The notes beneath the pieces were generated by a model. The model saw only the letters and a list, made by a program, of their open reading frames with translations, made no database searches and was not told the origin of the DNA. DNA of 64,000 nt, from NCBI GenBank assembly GCA_021234155.1, contig JAJEKV010000047.1, positions 6,909,071 to 6,973,070 of the forward strand, written 5' to 3'. Positions 23,480 to 34,875 of the stretch are shown in pieces; within the stretch, counting starts at the first letter, position 1, and each line of letters starts with the position of its first letter. The position numbers were made by a program, and so were the translations under genes. Origin of the DNA: Isoetes taiwanensis (Eukaryota; Streptophyta; Lycopodiopsida; Isoetales; Isoetaceae).

Positions 23480-24649
23480 TCCAGTTTGAGCACTATATTC
23501 CATTTTTTTTGTTCCATTTTACAGCTACATTTTTTCTTTGATTCTGGCACCTTCCATTGCCACGTTCCACGCTCACCTAAGACATACTGGACAAAAGGAA
23601 AACATTAAGAAGAGAAGCCCGTACCTGCAGCCAACCAATACATCATTAGCCTGATAAGGGTAAAGATGCAAGGGCCAAAAGGTACCTTAGGCTTCTTGGT
23701 TGTTAACCGATCACCTAATGTAGACTTTTTGCCCATAGACCCAGTGAGCTATGTGAGAATAAACTAAATAATCAAGACAAATTTATTCGATACCAAAATA
23801 TCAGCCATAACTGTTCATATCAGAAATAACTTCTTAAAAATTACCATTTTAAGATGTATGCCTTAGTAAAAACTCAGATGCATTTCCCTGATCGTTATCT
23901 TTATGTTGAGGTCATCCCAAGACTACAACTATTAGCTTTCATGTGCATTCATGAATTAACCATAATAAAATGGATAAACCGTAATGGAGATATGGATCAC
24001 TTAGCAAACTTAACCTGTATAGGTTTGAGAACAGAAAAACTCTATAGATAATGATCTTAGTTGTTCCCTAATGTATAAGCATCACAAACTATTGCTGTAA
24101 TACCTGGTATTCTTTCGATGTAAAACATAAGCCCATCCTCATCTTGAGTATCAGGAACATAATTGGAACATTTAGCATATCCTTGCCTAAGGGATCTCCA
24201 TATTTTCTTGAATAATAAAAGATTCGAACTCATGTACACTTGCCACAAGTATATAGACTAAATTTCACACTGGAAAACTGTCCAGGAACTAGACCCTGAA
24301 TTAGTTTCTTGCAAATAAGCCATAAGCATGGTCGAATCTAAATCAAAAGCAAATTACCACATTGATTTTTACCTCGAAAAAACTTGTCACATCAAAGTCT
24401 GTTAATTGGATTCCAAAGTGGAAAATATATCTTGAGGTAGACTTCATATACAGAAGCATAGATTGCACATGCAAATGGACGATGATGCCACGATTTTTCA
24501 ATGAGAAAAACTGACAAACTGTATTGGAAATCTGAGCTCCTATTTTGTGGCAGGCCACTATAGCCCTGTTTGCCCCTTTTGCTAAAGCTCTCAATAACAG
24601 TACTGCTCTTGTGAAGATCCGTAGACAGAATGCTAGCATCATTTGCCAC
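23480..24649 (-). pseudogene. Decayed relative of the 57.9-60.1 kb gene, copy 1
   Basis: Minus strand: a first segment 24649-24367 ending at donor TTCGAG|GTAAAA, a second 24248-24110 (TQDEDGLMFYIERIP, donor GGTATT), and a stretch starting at about 23624 after acceptor GGCTGCAG. The last acceptor region aligns with 59255-59290 (CTGCAG exon start, then upstream a shared GTAAAG..CTAATG stretch), and the first segment has a DL...VIESFSK stretch that lines up with DLARGTGSVVKSVQEF of that gene. Stops interrupt the third stretch. Similarity is by eye and modest. Confidence 0.45.
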
Positions 24650-26286
24650 AGCCTTGCTTTGCCATACTACATGCTATGCTGCACCTCATCAAGGCTTACC
24701 ATGCCGTGCCACATCTAAGTTTACTTCTTATCAGAGAAGGCAAAAGGAATTGCCGTAATCAGGATATAGAGCTCAAAAGTCCGTGAGCTCAAAAGTCCGT
24801 GCTCTGCTTGCTGGAGAAAAATAGTTACGGCAGCTTCCTTCCATATATACGAATGATCTACCAGAAGCCATTGGGTAGCATCCACCGAATCTCTGCCTAT
24901 GTTAAACAGATAGGCCGCCATTCATAAAGACGGAGAGGATGAGCCAAATTTCGGCCAAGGAAATAGGGTTTTCCATAACAAACTATGGCCAAGGAAAAAA
25001 GGTTTTTCCAAATTTCAGTAAGACAAAATTACAAGCAACAAGTGTAGATAGGGTAACCATTAGATGTATACCCGATTAAAACTCCAAACTCCATGATTTA
25101 CATCTTTGCAAACCTATAGTCCAGACGCCAAGCCATAATGGCATGCCATACTTTACCGTGGAATTAATAGTGCAAAGGGAATTGCACTATCATGAAATTA
25201 AGAATGAAACGGACATTGCGCTTCCAGAAATATTTTAAGTTGCCACTGTACAAGTGGGTAAGCACACCAAGGGTCAAATTTAGACACCACAAGTTATCCT
25301 TAAGAAATGCAATCGGTTTAGTAAATAAGAAGAGCCAACCAAGCAAATGCACAAAAAAAACCCTACCTCCTACCGTAAGGAGAGGCAAATATTCTTCCTG
25401 CAACACAGTTTTCATAGGGATGGAAGACCCCTACAAATGCAGGAATCATACCTCTCCCTATGAGAACTGTTTGCCAAAACTTTAAAATAATAGAAATGCA
25501 AAGGATGGGATCTACCTTAAGACACTTCATTTCTTTCTTGTAAGAGATTCTTGAGAACATGTTTGATGCTTCGGAAGTCAATCTCCCTAAGGTTCTTAAA
25601 CACTCTCCTTTTGAGTTTCCACCAGTCAAGACCATTTGTGCCAAGACCATTTTGCCATTGATTCCTGGAACAATTTGGTAATGTCTTGGTAACATAAGAA
25701 ATAAATCCGAGTGGTATTTTAAGCCGAGTGGCAGTGTTGGACTAAAGTCCATGTAAGTGTGTTAGGCCAAATGGCAAACTTCCAAGCCTGTTATCAACTA
25801 GGATATTAATATGTCTTCAAGCCGAGTGGCAATTTTGGCAGTGATGCCATATAATGTGTTTTGAGTATTTGAATTTCCTCCAAGCTATCAATACTCAAAT
25901 TTTGTGCAATATGTTGTTCCAATCATAAATTTGATCAAAACATTACCTTAAAGTCTTGTTCTGGCCTTCTTTATCCAGAAATAATTGAAATGCTTTGACA
26001 ACAGAATAAGGTCCATACATCAGAGCCCCCAATTTTATCATATTTTCAGCTCCTTAGTTCCACATTCCAAGTAGGAATGATCATCTTGAACTTTGGCTCT
26101 ACTTGATTAACAGATTCGGCCTGCATTCACAAGTGCCACATGAGATAATCATGAAGTGAAACTTGCATTTAAGTAAATAGAGAACCACAGTAACTCAAAT
26201 CGTAAAAGAGCACCTGCTAAAAGCCCTACCAAGAAAGTTTGGCAGCACTGGTAAGACCAATGCACAGAAGTGTCATGAAAAAAACC
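24650..26286. other. Upstream part of the duplicated unit
   Basis: Contains a hairpin-like AAAACCCTACCTCCTACCGT plus AAGGAGAGG at 25350-25385, about 700 bp upstream of the first exon-like block. A similar hairpin lies at 60808-60842, about 670 bp upstream of the related gene's ATG. A minus-strand protein-like stretch (WWKLKRRVFKNLREIDFR) lies at about 25620-25530, unrecognised. Confidence 0.4.
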
Positions 26287-28792
26287 GGCTTGAACTAGTC
26301 TAGACTAGCACAAACATCAGCATTGGTCAATCCCGCCGCTGTCTTATCTGGCCATACAAGAACCGTTAAGTCCTAGATGGTACCATCCTTTCCTGGTATA
26401 CAGCATCTATGTTATCATATAACCTACCATTCCTTGGTAAACAGTTACAAAAATCTCTTTAACAAGAAACCTACATCATAAAGATGTAAAAACAAAGGAC
26501 TAGTTTCAACCCTTGCAAACCTGTAATTATTTCAATAATACAATTGGCATAATCATAATTCAGTGTCTCAGTATGAGAAAACCAAATACATTGGACCATT
26601 ATACCATATATATGAAAAGCATTATTTAAGAAATGCATTATTTAAGAAAAGCTTCCAATTTGTAATGGAACTCTCAAAATTGCATATAAAAGAGAGTAAT
26701 CAGCTAAACTGTTATAAAATGTAGATACAATAGAAACCGAGCTTACAAATTGGTCATTGTTTGTCCATGGCATGGACCATCAAAAGCACTTGTAACAGCT
26801 CGAAATCAATTAATTTGAAACTAAGTACCTTGGCAGGATGTTAAAGCGTAAAAATGCATCATGCAAACGTAAACGTGTCTCCTTCCAGTTTAAGCACTAT
26901 ATTCCATTTTTTTTTGTTCCATTTTACAGCTACATTTTTTCTTTGATTCTGGCACCTTCCATTGCCACGTTCCACGCTCACCTAAGACATACTGGACAAA
27001 AGGAAAACATTAAGAAGAGAAGCCCGTACCTGCAGCCAACCAATACATCATTAGCCTGATAAGGGTAAAGATGCAAGGGCCAAAAGGTACCTTAGGCTTC
27101 TCGGTTGTTAATGTAGACCTTTTGCCCATAGACCCAGTGAGCTATGTGAGAATAAACTAAATAATCAAGACAAATTTATTCGATACCAAAATATCAGCCA
27201 TAACTGTTCATATCAGAAATAACTTCTTAAAAATTACCATTCTAAGATGTATGCCTTAGTAAAAACTCAGATGCATTTCCCTAATCGTTATCTTTATGTT
27301 GAGGTCATCCCAAGACTACAACTATTAGCTTTCATGTGCATTCATGAATTAACCATAATAAAATGGATAAACCGTAATGGAGATATGGATCACTTAGCAA
27401 ACTTAACCTGTATAGGTTTGAGAACAGAAAAACTCTATAGATAATGATCTTAGTTGTTCCCTAATGTATAAGCATCACAAACTATTGCTGTAATACCTGG
27501 TATTCTTTCGATGTAAAACATAAGCCCATCCTCATCTTGAGTATCAGGAACATAATTGGAACATTTAGCATATCCTTGCCTAAGGGATCTCCATATTTTC
27601 TTGAATAATAAAAGATTCGAACTCATGTACACTTGCCACAAGTATATAGACTAAATTTCACACTGGAAAACTGTCTAGGAACTAGACCCTGAATTAGTTT
27701 CTTGCAAATATAGATCACTTTGCTTATATGTAGCCTGCGTTCAAGCCATAAGCATGGTCGAATCTAAATCAAAAGCAAATTACCACATCGATTTTTACCT
27801 CGAAAAAACTTGTCACATCAAAGTCTGTTAACTGGATTCCAAAGTGGAAAATATATCTTGAGGTAGACTTCATATACAGAAGCATAGATTGCACATGCAA
27901 ATGGACGATGATGCCACGATTTTTCAATGAGAAAAACTGACAAACTGTATTGGAAATCTGAGCTCCTATTTTGTGGCAGGCCACTATAGCCCTGTTTGCC
28001 CCTTTTGCTAAAGCTCTCAATAACAGTACTGCTCTTGTGAAGATCCGTAGACAGAATGCTAGCATCATTTGCCACAGCCTTGCTTTGCCATACTACATGC
28101 TATGCTGCACCTCATCAAGGCCTACCATGCCGTGCCACATCTAAGTTTACTTCTTATCAGAGAAGGCAAAAGGCATTGCCGTAATCAGGATATAGAGCTC
28201 AAAAGTCTGTGAGCTCAAAAGTCCGTGCTCTGCTTGCTGGAGAAAAATAGTTACGGCAGCTTCCTTCCATATATACGAATGATCTACCAGAAGCCATTGG
28301 GTAGCATCCACCGAATCTCTGCCTATGTTAAACAGATAGGCCGCCATTCATAAAGACGGAGAGGATGAGCCAAATTTCGGCCAAGGAAATAGGGTTTTCC
28401 ATAACAAACTATGGCCAAGGAAAAAAGGTTTTTCCAAAATTACAAGCAACAAGTGTAGATAGGGTAACCATTAGATGTATACCCGATTAAAACTCCAAAC
28501 TCCATGATTTACATCTTTGCAAACCTATAGTCCAGACACCAGGCCATAATGGCATGCCATACTTTACCGTGGAATTAATAGTGCAAAGGGAATTGCACTA
28601 TCATGAAATTAAGAATGAAACGGACATTGCACTTCCAGAAATATTTTAAGTTGCCACTGTACAAGTGGGTAAGCACACCAAGGGTCAAATTTAGACACCA
28701 CAAGTTATCCTTAAGAAATGCAATCGGTTTAGTAAATAAGAAGAGCCAACCAAGCAAATGCACAAAAAAAAAAAAAAAAAAAAAAAAAAAAA
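26287..28792. repeat. 3.4-kb tandem duplication, copy 2 (truncated)
   Basis: Matches copy 1 up to GCAAATGCAC, where copy 1 has a run of 8 A at about 25350. In copy 2 this run has grown to 29 A (28764-28792) and homology then ends. The last 0.9 kb of the copy-1 unit is missing. All boundaries fall in A-runs. Confidence 0.95.
26870..28075 (-). pseudogene. Decayed relative of the 57.9-60.1 kb gene, copy 2
   Basis: The duplicate of 23480-24649, with the same exon-like blocks at 28075-27793, 27641-27503 and about 27010. Predicted proteins differ from copy 1 at only a few residues. Shared disabling changes mean decay mostly predates the duplication. Confidence 0.45.
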
Positions 28793-29699
28793 GCAAACCT
28801 TGTGAGCCCGGAAAATGAACCCAGAGAAGAAACTAGTTCGCAAGCTCTTACAAACAGGAGCAAAAGGAATGGATTCGGTCTGCTTGCCCTGAACCTGCTA
28901 CCTTCGCTGATCTTTGGAATGATGGTCGGCTGCTCCTACTCGGGTCTGGATTTGGTTTGGCTGTTCTGTATCCGCCCTTTGAGGGCTCGTCGAAATTAGA
29001 AAAAAGAAGCAAGATATCTCTTTTTTTATTCCATTCTAATATAAAGTTTAAATAATAAATGAGTTTTTTAATGAAAATAAAAGTAGTTCTAATTTAGTGG
29101 TTAAGGGCTTTGTCTCTTGGCTTAATGGCAAGGGTCCAAACCGAGCAAAATCAAGAGTTCTTTTTCAAGATTGTCTATGGTTTATGGTATCTTAACTTTT
29201 TTCAAAGTCTTTGATATTTATTTATAGCTTATATGTCAATCCTTATGAATTAGAGTGTCCTTGAGTTGCTTATAGATACATCTTACAAGAATGTTAGGAG
29301 GGCAATATATAGAACAAGTAAAAATGTTCAAAATTGACAGTTAAATGGAATTGAACTTCCATCATGTTGCTAGCCTAGTTGCACCTTCTCCGGAGAGACT
29401 AAGCAGAAACTGAGGCCACGAGTGCTAGTCACTCGACACTAGCGAGTGGGCACTGATGAAGCTCGCTAGTGAGGACTTGGCATTGGTCATGCCGAGTTGC
29501 ACCTAGATGAAGGTTGTCTCATGAGCTAGAGACCAGTAGCTCAGGGATGCCGCAACATGCTACTTTGGGTTTTGGGCCGATATGCATGTTCTGCACCCGT
29601 GGATCCTGAGGTATTTGTGTTATGTATTTAAATGTTAACGTGTGTCGGGCGAAGGACCGTCACAACCCACCATAGAGCCTACATACTGCCTTTTCCCCC
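28793..29699. other. Intergenic with a possible SINE head
   Basis: No gene. At 29095-29150 TTAGTGGTTAAGG and GGTCCAAACC are spaced like the A and B boxes of a tRNA-derived SINE promoter; no A-tail or target duplication was confirmed. Confidence 0.4.
29093..29150 (+). repeat. Possible tRNA-derived SINE promoter
   Basis: A-box-like TTAGTGGTTAAGG and, about 30 bases on, B-box-like GGTCCAAACC. The rest does not fold as a tRNA. Confidence 0.3.
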
Positions 29700-29952
29700 A
29701 TGTGTTATCATTGGATGTTGATCAGAATTTTGGGTTCAATGCTATGCCCATAGCAATATTAACAATAGCTTTGGAATCCATGTGGAAATGCCATTGTCAT
29801 TTGAGTTTATTTAGAAGAAAAAAAATAAGAAACAGTAGCTTCTTTAGTGCCTTGTTGCATGCCTCTGGTGTTTTCAGCATTCATTGAAATTTTGGGTGCA
29901 TCATCTTGTTTCAAATTCGATACTTAGTGAACTCAAAGAACATAAACAAGAG
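29700..29952. repeat. Dispersed repeat, copy 2
   Basis: Counterpart of 6597-6812 in the same orientation, from TTATCATTGGATGTTGAT to CTCAAAGAACATAAACAAGA. It carries an extra AGAAGAAAAAAAATAAGAAA insert near 29813-29835. Confidence 0.8.
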
Positions 29953-31319
29953 AAAAGTATGTAATAGAAAGAAGGTAATCTGAAGATGTTCGATTTTAAT
30001 TTTTGTTTTTGTTCATAGTAATGAACGATCTTAATAACTAGTTAGAAATAAATTTATGGTAAAGGCTTTGAGGTTCTACATAATGTTAGTGCCCATTTTG
30101 TAAGGCATCCAAAAAAATATGAAGGCATAATTGATTCTAACATAAAACGGGAGCAAGAAAAGATGAATGGAGGTTGTGAGATGTTGTATATGGTCAATTC
30201 ATACAATTTGGTAAGATTTCAAAATGTAAATAAATAGTGATGCCACTAGATTATGTGTAAGGTGTTCTGGATTTAAGAATAATCATGCCATGATACAAAT
30301 GAATGTCGACAATGCACACATAGACATGAAATGCCACCTTTGTTGGCTTTATAAACTTTTGATACATCCTCCAACACAACAGAATGGAGATGTATATAAA
30401 TAGATCAAACTTAGATCATCGAGAAGAAATGCACAAATATAGTGTATTGTTGATTTATTGTGCATGCCTTGTAAACCAAAACCTTTATAAACTTTTAATA
30501 AATCCTCCAACATAGAAGAATAGAGATGTATCTTAGTTTTCTTTGTAACCTTATCGCTAAGTGTAACCTTTTTGTATTTTTTTTTAAGTTTGAACCATTG
30601 TTAAACCATTTAATTATCACGTAAAAACATTGAATACACCAAAATGTGCAAATACATGCACATATCAGTGGTTCGTTCAAGCCTGAACCACTAGCTCCGG
30701 TGAGGGCAGCACATGCAGCCCAAATTTAACAAGCAGGCATTGCTGCTTGCAGATGCAAAAGAGAGGCAAGCGCCTTCGCTGCTAAAGAGGCAAGCTGCAG
30801 AGCAGAGATAGCAGAGATAGCTGCAAGCTGCAGAGCAGAGAGAGCAGAGAAAGAGGCAAGCTGCATAGCAGAGATAGCCAACGGATGTGGAACAACTAAC
30901 AGAATTGTCAAGCGAGGAAGACAAGGTGCTGATAAGGGCGAAAATCGGCCGGATCTGCTCTCACATATGATCAGAACTCTGAGGAGCCTGAAGCTTCGGA
31001 TTGTGCAGCCCGAAAACAGGGCAGATGCATGAATCGACCCTCATAAAAAAGGAAACAACTGCTTTCTAAAAATTTACCATGTCCAACAGATCAATCCCAG
31101 CCAGCCACATCCCGCAGACCAGGAACTACCAGATTAGAACAGGGGCCACATGCATGAATCCGGCCCCTGTCCCGCGAAAACGTAGAAACAAAACTAACAA
31201 AAAAAGAAAAATATGAAGAACAAGAACCATTGAAATAAAAGCCACTACAATAAAAAAATAGATAATCACCCAACCCAACCTTTGGCCAACATCTTATAAA
31301 CATCTACAGATGTGGACCA
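29953..31319. other. Non-coding; contains a short tandem array
   Basis: The only notable structure is the GCAGAGCAGAGATAGC array at about 30765-30882. TAATCCTCCAACA..AGAATAGAGATGTAT occurs twice (30366 and 30503), a small duplication. Confidence 0.5.
30765..30882 (+). repeat. Short tandem repeat, GAGGCAAGCTGCAGAGCAGAG
   Basis: Three imperfect copies of about 40 bp based on AAGCTGCAGAGCAGAGATAGCAGAGA. Confidence 0.85.
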
Positions 31320-31805
31320 GTGCATACACCGAAGGAACGCGCTGCCTTGAAGCAGTACTTGGATGCTTGCTTCATGGCCAAGCTTTGGGATGCAGAGGCC
31401 CTATCACATGTCAAGGTGGCAAATTATCGACAGCAGGTTAATCCCATGCTCACGAGGGGCCCACACCACTACCTGCGCACCCATCTACCCATGAAAAAGC
31501 GCAGGGTGATTGCTTCCATTCGCACAGGTGCACACCACCTCCGCATTGAGACAGGGAGATGGATTCGGGAGCCGCGTGAGGACAGAGTCTGTCAGTGCTG
31601 TCAACAGGGCGCCATTGAGGATGAAAGTCACGCCCTCCAGACCTGTCCGGCGTACGAGCATATCCGGGCTCGGTATGCTCGGTTAGTTGTGTCCCATCAG
31701 GCCTTGCATGAGCTACTGAGCACGGCCTCTGTAGGCTTGTTGGGATCGTACCTCCGGGAGGTAATGGATACGCGGACTCAGTTATGCCCCCCTGTCCGAC
31801 ATTAA
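31320..31805 (+). pseudogene. LINE (non-LTR retrotransposon) ORF2 C-terminus
   Basis: About 160 codons to a stop at 31805, matching the region after the RT domain in plant LINEs: SIRTGAHHLRIETGRW and then a zinc-binding CxxC...HxxxxC motif (CQCCQQGA, then HALQTCPAYEHIR). This motif helps bind the element's RNA or target DNA in the family. Endonuclease and RT domains are missing, so the copy is 5'-truncated, as usual for LINEs. Confidence 0.85.
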
Positions 31806-32007
31806 CCTCAGCTGTACTTGTGATTATGTATATAACTGTGCAGTATGTCAGCATCCTTATTGCTACTAAGGTTTTTCCCCCGAAAACCCTTCGGGGCGGG
31901 GGTTTTTTAATCCTGGTAGTAATACGCCTGCTGCTCTCTCTACTTGGGTCCCATAGGCCAGTTGGTCTCCGTGGACGATAAAATCATATTCTATTCTATT
32001 CTATTCT
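31806..32007 (+). mobile_element. LINE 3' UTR with hairpin and (ATTCT)n tail
   Basis: Contains a perfect 7-bp stem, 5-nt loop hairpin (CCCCGAA AACCC TTCGGGG, 31878-31896), then GGGTCCCATAGGCC, CGTGGACGATAAAATCAT and an ATTCT pentanucleotide tail at about 31986-32007. The block at 45650-45757 has the same order with a TCTTA tail. A conserved 3' hairpin next to a simple-repeat tail suits recognition by the LINE's RT. Confidence 0.75.
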
Positions 32008-34606
32008 GAAACCAAATATTTATCTTCAGCTTATTGTGAAATCTCCAGAGATAATGGAAAATGTCCTTTTATTTTGTTAAAAGTGACAAATGTTCAACGT
32101 GTCATTGAGATAAACCTTTTCAAGACTTTCCATTTCCTGTCTCTTGTCGTCCGTGGGTTTCTAAGTGAAACCTAACGTAGTGTCCACAAAACCTTTTACA
32201 TTGGTTTTCACACAACTATATCAAGTTATTCCATTTAGAATCGTTCGTGCATGTTTCTGAGCTGCTTTTGGCAGAAATCCCAGCTCTCGTATTTCTTCTG
32301 CACGTGCCCACCAGCAGGAATCTGCTCTCCTAGCTTCTTGGCTGGGCATTACACCACCTGAGGTGAAGTCACTATATCAAAGCTTGTTTTAGAAGCATTG
32401 GAGATCAAACCAGCCCAGCTGAGACTGGTGCTATTCAGAAAAGTAATTTGCCTTGTAGCTGGGAGTGGTGGCATTGAAAAAGTATTTTGCCTTGTGGACA
32501 TGATAAGTATGTCTCAGTGCCCCAAACTTCCTTGGTTGTAGTGCAAATCGTTAGCTTGGATTCTATTTTTGGGAGCATGTGTCTAGCTTATACTCTTGTG
32601 TAACAATGAAAAATTTTATACTTCAAATGTTCACCCATTCAGACTCGTTTGTTGATGTTCATGAGGTGCCTTCAACAGAAATTACACCTCTCATGTCTCG
32701 TCTAGTGTAGCAATGTATTCTAGTCTAGCCCACCAGCAGGAACTTTTGCAGAATCAATCTGACATGATCTTGTAGCACGTGCCCATCTTTTGCATATACA
32801 TCTTCAGATTGTGCACAAGATTTGTGTAAGAGATGAACTTTAGATTATGTGCCCATGTATCTTTTGAAGTAAAGACTATATGTGAGATCTTTCGAGATTC
32901 TTTTCCATGGATCAGCATGGTGGCCTTGGCGCAAGTTGTCTCTGCAATGTATGGTGCATCTCACTTTCTGCTAAAAATTTATTCAGCATGAGCAGCTGGC
33001 CGTTACAGGCCTTTGATCCGTGCGAAATGACATAAACATGATGTGATGAAAGGAGCTCAGATCCACAAGGATAGTACACTTTCTATTTCCAGATATATGG
33101 ATGGTAGTTTAACCTGGACTGTAATTATTCTGCAGGAATATTACGGATACACAATAGACTGTGCAGGCAGCATTTCTGAGCAATGTCTACTCCACATTAT
33201 GTTGCTGACACTAATTATCTACTGAGGAGCTTTTCACTGGTGTGGCATACACAAGTAGCATGCTTTTCCTTCCTGAACAGAACTGTGCTTTAGATAATGG
33301 TAATTCTAGCTTCATGCTTTAGAGAAGGGTAATTCTAGCCTCATGGAGCTGGCATGTTGTTGAGCTGCAATCAAGCGGCCCTGAGATCTTAATAAAGGAA
33401 ATAGAGCCCTAAATTTTGAATGGGGATAACGAAAGGGAGAGATTGCCACTTGTGGTAGTTTATTCACCAAGAGACAAAAATCCTTGGACGTGAAGCGAAA
33501 TCCCTACCACACATTTCAACTTATCCAACACAACATTCAAGCAACCAAAACTAAAAGGGATTTGCAAACTCAAACATAAAACAGCTCTACAACCTTAAAC
33601 ATAAAACTGCTCTACAACCTTTCAGTGCATCGAACATTTAGGGTACGCTTTTCCGTTATATACCAGAACATGTTGGAAATTGCAATCATAACTATAGCTC
33701 AAAAGGAAAGAATTTTGAGCGTAGAAAATGATCGTAAGAATTTCCATCATTTATATGATTTCCATAACATAAATGCCACACAACATAGGCGAACAGAAGA
33801 AAGGAGGGATCGTTTCTGCAATGATTATTGCAAACATCCTTTCCTGTGACTCTGACTATAACATCAAAACATCGAATGGCAAAAGTAGGCGGGCAGAAAC
33901 AAGCTCACCATTTTGACTCATTACCATCGTTTCAAGCAACTATTGAGGATCCTTATGTCAACATGGAAATCCCATACCACCTAGAGAAAACAAAAATTAT
34001 CAAAGGTTGCAAAAGAACTACCTGCATCAAAATTTACTTGGAAACTATTACTAGTTGAGTATAAATTCATGCAGAGCACGGCATAGTCGCAAACTCTCAG
34101 ATAATTGATACATACTGATTCCCAATATGGTTTAGGCATAGGATGGTTGGTTAGTTGCATCAAAATGGTCAGCAGGTTTCCTATCCGAATACCATGACTG
34201 GCTTGGTTAGCTGCATCAAATGGTCAGCAGGATTTATCCTAAGCCAGAGATACCAGGCAAATACATGTGCCTCTGGCATCAAAATACTCCACATGGCCTG
34301 GCTGCAATGTTTCTGCACATCAGCTGGATACTAAACTTAGTGCATCGAGTTGTACAAGCATCAGCCATGAGCCATCTGGAAAATAAAGGCATTTCATAAT
34401 CTGGCTTCAAAACGGAAGCTGCATCTGGAAAATAGAGGCATTTCATAATCTGGCTCCAGCATGGAAGCTGCAACAGATAAAACTGACAATTTCAGGACAA
34501 AAGCAGTTGACAAAACAGCTTAATGATATAAATGCATAATGATATAAATGGAAATTGCATACTTCTTTTTGAATGATTTAGAACCCCCTCCTTGCAGAGA
34601 AGGTTA
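32008..34606. other. Non-coding with old duplications
   Basis: A diverged duplication about 412 bp apart: 32225-32345 against 32637-32755 (both end CCCACCAGCAGGAA). Smaller tandem copies occur at 34155-34240 (GCATCAAAATGGTCAGCAGG) and 34373-34475 (CATCTGGAAAATARAGGCAT). No gene recognised. Confidence 0.6.
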
Positions 34607-34802
34607 AGGGCTATGCCAGGCCTCTACAAATAGTGTAAGGTAGAGGCGACATAGGTGAGCTTGGCAGCAAGTGGCACAACAGACCCACAACCCAAAACAA
34701 ATTAGATTAATAGCATTGGAGCCCTATGGACACCGTATCAGCTATTAAACTGATAAGAACAGATACTACACTTGATCTTAGCCAAAAGGCCGAGAAAGGT
34801 AT
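34607..34802 (-). ncRNA. U2: U2 spliceosomal snRNA
   Basis: Starting at 34802 the minus strand reads ATACCTTTCTCGGCCTTTTG, GCTAAGATCAAGTGTAGTAT and CTGTTCTTATCAGTTTAATA: the conserved U2 5' half with stem I, the branch-point-pairing GTAGTA and stem IIa. One change is seen (TTTAATAGCTGATA where T is usual). A Sm-like site (AATTTGTTTTGG) follows, then two hairpins for stems III and IV, the latter a perfect GCCTCTAC/GTAGAGGC pair at 34620-34647. The 3' half is diverged in sequence but keeps the fold. About 196 nt is the plant length; the exact 3' end is inferred. Gene rather than pseudogene is favoured by the promoter. Confidence 0.85.
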
Positions 34803-34824
34803 GATATTACTTTCTTTGCTTCAT

Positions 34825-34833
34825 TTTTATATA
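34825..34833 (-). promoter_or_regulatory. TATA box of the U2 gene
   Basis: TATATAAAA on the minus strand, about 30 bp upstream of the U2 start. Confidence 0.8.
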
Positions 34834-34864
34834 CTGCTACGTAGAATCTTGCCTTGTGGATAAT

Positions 34865-34875
34865 GCATGTGGGAT
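34865..34875 (-). promoter_or_regulatory. Upstream sequence element (USE) of the U2 gene
   Basis: ATCCCACATGC on the minus strand, close to the plant snRNA consensus RTCCCACATCG. The 31-bp gap to the TATA box fits the longer spacing known for pol II-type plant snRNA genes rather than the shorter pol III spacing. Confidence 0.8.

Larger units (their letters stand above)
22861..26286. repeat. 3.4-kb tandem duplication, copy 1
   Basis: Begins after a run of 23 A, then CGGCTTGAACTAGTCTAGAC. The second copy starts with the same bases at about 26287 after a run of 7 A. Offset between copies is 3393-3426 bp, changing at small indels (for example a 36-bp insertion near 27712 in copy 2). Identity is very high, around 97-98% by eye, so the event is recent. 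Confidence 0.95.

Noticed and set aside
24215-24235. tRNA B-box-like GAGTTCGAATC on the minus strand (also near 27615)
   Set aside because: No A box or tRNA fold around it; it lies in an exon-like block of the duplicated unit.
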